Source: Linanthus parryae (lineage: Eukaryota > Streptophyta > Magnoliopsida > Ericales > Polemoniaceae). Taken from it: a DNA stretch of 64,000 nucleotides. Under the pieces are notes generated by a model that saw only the letters and a list, made by a program, of their open reading frames with translations, was not told the origin of the DNA and searched no databases. Numbering within the stretch: the stretch's first letter is position 1; every line of letters begins with the position of its first letter. The stretch spans positions 17,425,775-17,489,774 of the forward strand of contig JALGPY010000009.1 in NCBI GenBank assembly GCA_023055425.1, read 5' to 3'. Below, in pieces: positions 57,155-64,000 of the stretch. The position numbers and the translations under genes are program-made.

Positions 57155-58042
57155 TCATAAGCCCATAAAGTTTCCCTGACCCACCATATCCAGTTCGTTT
57201 GTAGTTTCTCTGTCTAGAGCATTATAAAAATAATTTAAAAGTTTGTACCATGGCTCTCCGTGAGTGGGGCATCTGCGAAGGAGCTGGTTGAACTTTCTCC
57301 ATGTGTCTCCCAGAGAATCATCTTCCTGGTACGCAAATTTTGTTATATCAGCCATTCGTTGAGCAATCTTGGATGGGGAAAAATACTTCCTGAGAAATTC
57401 CTTGCAAAATTCTGCCCATGTAGCGATACTGTGTGCTAAAAGTTCCATAAGCCATGTATTTGCTTTTCCCGATAAGGAGAAGGGAAAAAGCATGAGATTT
57501 ATCGTCTCGAGTGGAACTCTCTGATCATACATAGTGGAGGTAATCTGCTCAAAATTGAGCAAATGTTGGTGTGGATCATCACCTGGGGCTCCAGTGAATA
57601 AGCACTCATCCTGAACCATGTTGATCAATGGTTGGCGTATTTCGAAATGCGCAGTGTTAATTTGTGGCCTGACAATAGTTGGTTGATACCCCTCCGGTGT
57701 AGTTCTGAAGTATTCCACCAAAGGACGCTCACCCTCTTCAACATTACCTGTGCTGCCACATCCTGTGCATTATTTCCCCCATTATTATTGTTTCCCCCAT
57801 TGTTATTATTACCTCCATCGATTCTCGCTTGTACCCCCACACCAAGACGTGGTTGTGGGTTTGGAGGGTTCAATTGTGCCATAGAAGCTTTCACTTCGGT
57901 CAACTGAGCTCTGAGCTCCTCAGCTTCCCTTGCTCTATTTGCTGCATCTTCCATAGCTGCAACTCTAGCTGCTTCCGCATCTTGCATACCCTTGCGGATC
58001 CTTTCAAACTCATCTCTAGTTTCAGCATCCATGGTAACTGAG
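57155..58042 (-). pseudogene. Athila-A Gag (Retrotrans_gag)
   Basis: Probable start MDAETRDEFERIRK at about 58033; an open frame also runs upstream to 58112. N-terminal Ala/Glu/Arg helix, then Gly/Asn repeats (GGNNNN) at about 57766-57820, then a frameshift near 57720. The second frame (57155-57721) has FEIRQPLINMVQ, GDDPHQHLLNFEQI, LFPFSLSGKANTWL and the FSPSKIAQRM block of Athila Gag. Confidence 0.85.
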
Positions 58043-58112
58043 CTTGATTTCCTCTTGTCTCTACGCTGTGCTCGTAACGGGGATTCCGTATCTTCAAGTG
58101 TAGGAAGCAAAG

Positions 58113-59947
58113 TGACACGATCTAACCACAAGTGTATGGCTGTCGTGTGTAATTATATCCGGAAATCCGGGTTGTCGAACCCAAGGGACTTTGTTAAACT
58201 AGTTATTATCTTAAACCTTATGTGGGCAAATCGCAAAATTGTTTGTTGTTTAAATTCTACTAAAAATAAACAAAACAAGATTCTCAATTAATCGAGTGGA
58301 ATGGGTCACGATTAATGAAGAATGATTTATAACGTTACTAATATGATGGGAAATACCGGGAATTCTCTTTAGGATCACTAAGGATGATATGAGTTATGTT
58401 TTGATTCATGAAACACAAACATGTCTTCTATTATTAATCAAGCACTACAAAACTCACCGAGTTACCAAGTAAGTTGTCTATGTCTAAAATCAAATTTAAA
58501 CCGAGTTACCAAGCCTAATTCAAATTTAAGCATGCATTACGTTTATTATTCTACTTTATGATCCTAATCTACACTACCGAGTTACCAAGTAGTGATACAA
58601 CTAGGTGAAAAGTTCAATTTACCGAATAAGAATCACTGAGTTACCGCGTGAATCCTAATTAAGATCAATCCTACGTTAGCTACACGCAAGAAAGATAGAG
58701 ATTTAACATAAACTTTTCATATTAATAGAAGAACATGCTTAATTAAGTTCAAAACGTGAATCACAATCCCAAAACACCAATTTCATATCAAACCCTAGCT
58801 ACCAAACGAGAATTCCTTGCGAAGGAGTGTTTAGCTACGACAATACATGAACAAGATACAAAGTTGCATGATCATAAACAAAAATACTAGAGAGAGGGAA
58901 GAGAAAATATCAAACAAAGCGTCTCCCAAGCTCCCCGTAGCTCCAAGCACTTGTCTCCAACTCAAATATAATGAAAAACTATGCCCTAACCCGTTCTAAT
59001 ATGTTTCCATAGTGTTTAGAACAAGTTACAAGTAATTACAAAAAATCTCCAACGAATCTGCTATTTCCGGCGTTCTCTTCGTAGGAAGACTTTTCTCTTC
59101 GTACGAAGATTTTTTCTCTTCGTAGGAAGACCTTCGTAGGAAGACTTCTTCTCTTCGTAGGAAGACCTTCCCAGACAAGTACTGCAAGCTATTTTGGGAA
59201 GACATTTTCAGCAAATCAAAATTTGGCTAAGTATAATCTCTTCATACGAAGACAAATCTCTTCGTACGAAGAGAAGTCTGGGTCACCCAAAATCATCCCT
59301 TTCCGACTATTTTCCGATTTCTTGCTCGCGCCTTTGCTTCCTTAAGTATCTCCTCCACCTCGAGACTCCTTTTATGCTATAAAATATTCCCAAATTCCGG
59401 TGAACCCTTCATTCATCAATTTAGCTCCTCGAAAGGCGTGTTTGGCATTTTCGGATGCTTTTGGCCGCGTTTTATCTCTTTGAGCATCCTTTTTGACATA
59501 ACTTTTTTGTTCGGACTCCGATAATGTGATTTTTGCACCTTTGGATTCCTTTTGCAACGTAGACTTCATCCATTTAGAGAAATTACCGTTTCCAGATCAT
59601 TTTCTCGTTTTTATCAATTATTGCCCAATATTTGGCGAAAACATCCAAAACGCGCCAAATTCGTCTTTTCTTGTATTCCGTAGCTCGTTTCTTCTCTCCA
59701 CTTGATTCCCGCACACGTAATTCCTGTCAAACAGCAACACAAACACTACCGCGAAGATCAAATGTGATAAATTATCAAAATCATACTCAAAACAATTGAG
59801 AAACGCCCGGATTGTGAATTAAAGCTCAAAAACATCCAAAAGTGTATTTTCTTCTCAAATTAGCCCAAAATCCATCACTTTGCACCGAAACACACACAAA
59901 TAACAGTATGAAACGTACATAGGATAACTCTTATTCAGGAGTTATCA
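58113..59947 (-). repeat. Athila-family LTR (3' LTR of Athila-B)
   Basis: TGATAACTCC...GTCA on minus; the polypurine tract next to 59948 marks it as a 3' LTR. It aligns with 15547-16983. Palindromes at 59096-59109 and 59259-59272 with variants between. ACCGAGTTACCAAG is repeated at 58455-58640 as in Athila-A. It may also be the fused LTR of a tandem arrangement with Athila-A. Confidence 0.85.
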
Positions 59948-59960
59948 AATACCCCCACAC

Positions 59961-62483
59961 TTGCCATTTGCGCGTTGCGAGCAAAGTCTCATCTACTGCA
60001 TTTAACTGTATATTAGCCGACAAGACAAAAACGACTCTAACATGACTCAAGACACTAATATTGCAGTAAGATGATGCAAATGCAATTCTAGACTCGATCT
60101 TAAACACATAAAAAGCTTTTAAATTCTTTCTTTTTGTGAGATGAGACAATTTCAATACACATAGACTAGGTGCTCATGGAGTGATGAAAAAGTTAGGCAA
60201 GAGGCGTGAATCGAAACTAAATTCGACAACAAATGATTCCCCATAGTTAGTATAAAAAGCTTAACTTTACTATAAAGAACAACCTACCTCTTCATGTGTG
60301 CTGATAAAATTAAGAGGCTAACCAAGGCTAAGCAACATTCCCCGTCCGAGCTCCTATTCCACTAATGGTCAAATATGATGAGACTTAGGGACAAAAAGGA
60401 TATAACTTGTATGAAGAAAAAAATCCTAAAGCGTCACATAAACTCACCAAACCCATATCTTACACACCCTCACCCTGATGATAGGAATCCACAACCCGGA
60501 TCTCACCGACTCCGGCCCTCAATCCCCTCAAACCCCGGTACCATATCAATCCCGTGGCCATCAAAGCAAATAATGCGGAAAACTCAAGTCTTTATCTTCA
60601 ATCCGGAACTAAGAACTTTCACCACTCGATTTTCAAAAAGAACACTTTATTTCTTTATTCCTCTCCTTTTTTTCTCTCTTTTTTTTCTACTTTTTTTTTT
60701 CTTTTTTTCTTTTTCTATATATATTTTTCTTTTTCTCTCAATCAAATATCAATAATAATATACGAGTGATGCTCCTTCAAGAATCAAACAATGCCAACAC
60801 AACCACGAACTTTGTAAAAGCATGTATGGGGGTGGAGTCATGAAATCCACAATCTCTATGTCCGTAGTCAAATGTCGACACCCCCACACTAGAATGTCGT
60901 CACATCCCTTCTCAAGTAGTCAGATAAGATATCTCACGTGCCTAATCCAACCGAACCTCCTACACCAAGATGATAAAATCCGATACCTAGCACGTTCCAC
61001 CAATTCAATACAACCACCCCATTTCGTGCGGGTTAGATGTCACGCACTCAGACTCTCCACTACTGTGTCCACGATGTAATGACATGGAAAACCACCACAC
61101 CTTAGTGTGCAAGCCAACTCACTCACCCCTCGCATCCCCTCGTAGATATCCAATGAAGCATATGCGATCTGTAGAACTCTCAAAAATATGTAATGAAGCA
61201 CTCCCTCAACTAATTCCCTCAACTACTACTCCCTCGTGACACTCTAGGAAGGTAATTCTAAACGATATATGATGAAGGCCAAGAATCGTCTTCCTAGGTC
61301 ATAGAGGCTAACAATGAATCCAAGGATCAATTAGGATTTACTAGTTGTCCTACAAGGTAAGATCTAAAAGCAGTGAGTGCTCTAATACACATCCTCGGAC
61401 AGCTGTTCTGTGTGCCACTACGAGGCGGGATGGCGACTACCTAAGACGGACAACATGAACGTTCGACTTGTTTACCAAACACCAAGCTCAACTCTTGTAG
61501 AGAAAAACAACACACACTTTAGCTTTTAAAATTTAATTTCAGTTTATAAATAGGTAGGCATTCCCGTAATGATATTCTCTCCATACTTACTAGGGGGAAC
61601 TAAAATTGTACATTCTCGGTCAAAATTCACACCCTATGCCTAAACTTTTCACATCTCAATAAATCAACCAAATCCAAGCTTCTCTCAATTGCCTTTTCTC
61701 AAAATTTTCAATTTTCTATTTTTTATGGAATTCCTTTTTTTATAATTTTTTTTTTAATTTTTCATAAAATCCTAACTCTATATGCAAGGCCTTGACTCGA
61801 ACAAATTTGTCTCTACGCAAACTATTTGTTTGATGGGTAGACTCAATTATTTAAAAGTGCAAACCATATGTAAATCTATCCTACACAATACGACAATATA
61901 AGGAAAAACATAACATAAACCAATACTGACTCACAATACAATCTAAACGCATCCTACATGTAACTGGCTATGCAAGACACATTGGCTAGTAAATAGTTAA
62001 ACCACCCCCACACTGAATGCTTCGTTGTCCTCAACGAATTTAGAGATCATGCAAGAGAACTCAGCAATCAATGTGAAAGGCTAATAGATGAGATGGAGCA
62101 TGACATATATAATAAAAGTGACACAAAAATCAGCTAAAGGAACAAGATACTTACAACCACGTCAAGGGTGGAGAAGAAATCGCGCCAAGCAGTCCCCGAG
62201 CACAGTAATGGCACCACCATGCCCTTCTAAAGTCGGTGTGTTCTCGCACACCGGGGTCGACTGCCTCCTCTGCTAAAATCCATGTCTGAAGAATCCCCAA
62301 CTCGCATGCACGAGTCCCTATGGCGGTCATGTGTGCCATGGCACACCGAGGTAGATTCTCCCATAATTTGCTCAAATATGTCACTTGGAAAACACCATTA
62401 GTCCCTCTCTCTATCTCATCTCTCCAAAATAAATAAACAAAACACACGCAACTGTATTAAAAACTAACTCCCTAAATTAACGC
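59961..62483 (-). other. Athila-B long 3' noncoding region
   Basis: Aligns to 28437-30744 as far as about 62045, including the T-rich block 60656-60735. From 62150 to 62447 a 98-codon minus frame with Trp and Cys has no recognised family. No match to the extra ORF of Athila-A was recognised. Confidence 0.6.
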
Positions 62484-62583
62484 AATAAATATGTTGGGTA
62501 GCCTCCCAAATAGCGCCGTGTAATTTCAGGTCGACGACCCGACCCAGTTACCTCAAAGAATGTTAAGGAGGTCTAGCACGACG

Positions 62584-63300
62584 TTACTCCTCCTTTAATT
62601 TTTTGTCCTTAATTTTCTGCAGCACATCATGCGCACACACCAGATTTGGCTTCTTTTCTGATTCGAATGGATCGGGCTGCAAAATTGTAGGCAACCCAAG
62701 AGAAGGATCCACACTATCTTCTCTGAACTTGATCATAGCCAACTTGTTCTTCCCCTTTCCCGGAACAAATTCTTTGAACACCAGTGATGAATCTAGAGCC
62801 TAAATAGTTAACTCCTCAGTCTCTAGATCCACATTTGCGCGCATTGTCTTCAAAAGCGGTCTTCCAAATATAAGCGGAACATCGCGATCCTCCTTGATGT
62901 CCACTATCACAAAGTCAGCTGGAAAGAAAAAACGCACCCACTTTCACGAGCAAGTTCTCAATCACCCCTTTTGCTGTAACAATAGAATTGTCTGCCAATT
63001 GAAGACCCATCTTCACTGGGGTTGGCGCACCAATGCCCAATCTCTAAAATAAGGACAATGGCATGAGATTGATACTCGCCCCTAAATCACAAAGACCATG
63101 CGTATGATATCCACCCCCAAGAGTGCAGCCTAGAATGACACTTCGTGGATCTCTCATCTTGGGAATGTTCCTCTGTATAACAGTACTACATGTCTCTGTC
63201 AATTTCACCGTTGCATGAGGGTCTATGCTCTTCTTGCCCCATAAGATTTCCTTCAAGAAATTCTTGTACTTGGGCATCCGAGCAAGTGCTTCCACTGATG
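62584..63300 (-). pseudogene. Athila-B protease and C-terminal tail
   Basis: HGLCDLGASINLMPLSLF with catalytic Asp, then (after a stop near 63043) GLQLADNS, FPADFVIVDI and VPLIFGRPLL, then a tail of about 70 residues ending KKLKEE and a stop near 62584. In Athila-A the frame continues into RT; here it stops, followed by noncoding sequence. Two or three stops and a frameshift. Confidence 0.8.
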
Positions 63301-64000
63301 GGATGTTTATATGCAGCTGCTTGAATATGTTTAAAATTTTTCCAAAGTGTTCCTCATCATCCTTCTTTATTGCCGCAGGATATGGTATCCGTGGCTCATA
63401 AGTGACCGAATTCGGAGTGTTCTTGGGCTTTTATTTCTTCTCAACCGTGTCCTTTTATTGGAGACTCACGGATTTGGGCAACTCTTCACCCAATTCCTTC
63501 TCTATGGCCTTCGTAACTTCAGCTCTCGCATGGCTAGGATATGGAGGATCATGAGTAGTAATGCCACTGCGAGTAGTAATATCTTTGAGCTTCTCAGTAG
63601 GAGGAATGGTATTAGAAGGCAGCATACCTGGTGGAAATTTAGCATTCCGATTGGCAATCTGCCCAATCTGAGTCTCGTGGCTCATAAGTGTGGCTTGCAT
63701 AGAGACAATCGTGCTCTCCATCCTGCCTTGATGAGCAATCAACTTTCTCAATAAATCATTTGTCTCTTGCTCTTCTTGTCGTGGAGCCTGCTGCTGTTCC
63801 TGGTATGACGTACTTGGCTGATGACCCGATGCGTATAACCCACTGTTAGGGTTGGCATAGCTAAAGTTGGGGTGATTGCGGTTGTTGGGATGATAAGTAT
63901 TAGTCCACTGCTGCTGTCATGGTGGACCAATGTAATTCACATCTTCAATGGAGCCATATCCCTGATTCTAATCCGCGAGTAACTCACCCATGGGCTTCAC
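63301..64000 (-). pseudogene. Athila-B Gag C-terminal region (partial)
   Basis: Gln-rich YASGHQ segment, RMESTIVSMQATLMSHETQI, NAKFPPGMLPSNTIPPTEKL, ITTRSGITTHDPPYPSHARA: clear counterpart of 56400-56850 in Athila-A. Upstream Gag lies beyond the window. Stops at about 63434 and 63915. Confidence 0.75.

Larger units (their letters stand above)
15547..58112 (-). mobile_element. Athila-A: Athila-type Ty3/gypsy element, split by CACTA and Copia-2
   Basis: Minus-strand gypsy element, about 12.4 kb once insertions are removed. Order on minus: Gag (58042 to 57155), Gag C-terminus, protease, RT, RNase H, integrase (to about 52640), a noncoding stretch, an extra ORF (32058 to 30745), a 2.3-kb 3' noncoding region, polypurine tract and 3' LTR (28422 to 15547). 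Protein blocks such as protease DLGASIN, RT FMDD and integrase end SRWSGP are of Athila type. The 3' LTR end cuts Copia-3 RNase H (candidate TSD GCGAT at 15542-15546). No 5' LTR or primer site is seen next to Gag; at 58113 another family member begins. Several frames are broken. Confidence 0.85.
58113..64000 (-). mobile_element. Athila-B: non-autonomous Athila-family element (Gag-protease only), runs off the window
   Basis: Order on minus: Gag C-terminus and protease (from beyond 64000 to 62584), stop, then a conserved GTTGGGTAGCCTCCCAA segment at 62493, a 2.5-kb noncoding region, polypurine tract (59948-59960) and LTR (59947 to 58113). In Athila-A the equivalent conserved segment (52551) follows integrase; here it follows protease, so RT, RNase H and integrase are missing. 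Its left end abuts Athila-A Gag. Confidence 0.75.

Noticed and set aside
62151..62447. 98-aa minus ORF as a remnant of the Athila extra ORF
   Set aside because: No convincing match to the Athila-A ORF by eye; left as unrecognised.

Overview
The window looks like repeat-dense nuclear DNA of a flowering plant, probably a dicot with a large genome. The evidence is plant-specific transposon lineages throughout: SIRE/Maximus-type and a second lineage of Ty1/copia, Athila-type Ty3/gypsy, a CACTA (En/Spm) DNA transposon and a DUF4283-type LINE. Reading frames are spliced, AT-rich, plant-style. I could not identify the species. Only one candidate host gene was found, a small secreted lysine-rich protein at 1301-1645 (minus). 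A tRNA-derived SINE-like piece lies at about 340-412.

Almost everything from 2.75 kb onward is one nest of transposons, resolved from element ends and target-site duplications (TSDs). A decayed LINE is the base (ORF1 from about 2755, resuming at 12444, and the ORF2 endonuclease to 13843). A SIRE-type element, Copia-1 (2930-12438), sits inside its ORF1. A second copia, Copia-3 (3' LTR 13844-15315), interrupts its endonuclease. An Athila element, Athila-A (15547-58112 including insertions), interrupts the RNase H of Copia-3. Athila-A carries two insertions: an apparently near-intact CACTA transposon (16984-28405, TSD CAA) in its 3' LTR, and a second SIRE-type element, Copia-2 (32499-51193, TSD CTCTG), between integrase and the extra ORF. 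Copia-2 in turn has a 7.9-kb gag-only gypsy element (41725-49670, TSD CTCTG) inserted in its primer-binding site. A second Athila-family element, Athila-B (58113 to beyond 64000), retains Gag and protease but no RT or integrase where they would be expected. All LTR elements are on the minus strand; the CACTA genes are on plus.

Functionally this is a community of autonomous and parasitic elements. Athila-A and Copia-2 carry full but broken pol sets plus an extra ORF after pol. Athila-B and the gag-only element have lost enzymes and would need help from relatives. The CACTA carries a TNP2-type transposase in four exons (about 1069 codons) and a second Transposase_24-type gene in seven recognisable exons with one apparent nonsense change.

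The least explained signals are two short perfect palindromes amplified inside unrelated element families. TCAAGGCCTTGA is scattered through LTRs, noncoding DNA and coding frames of both SIRE-type elements. TCTTCGTACGAAGA is clustered in the Athila LTRs and again just upstream of the extra ORF of Athila-A. Both exceed chance and are not explained by protein coding. All coordinates are read by eye; percent identities were not computed.
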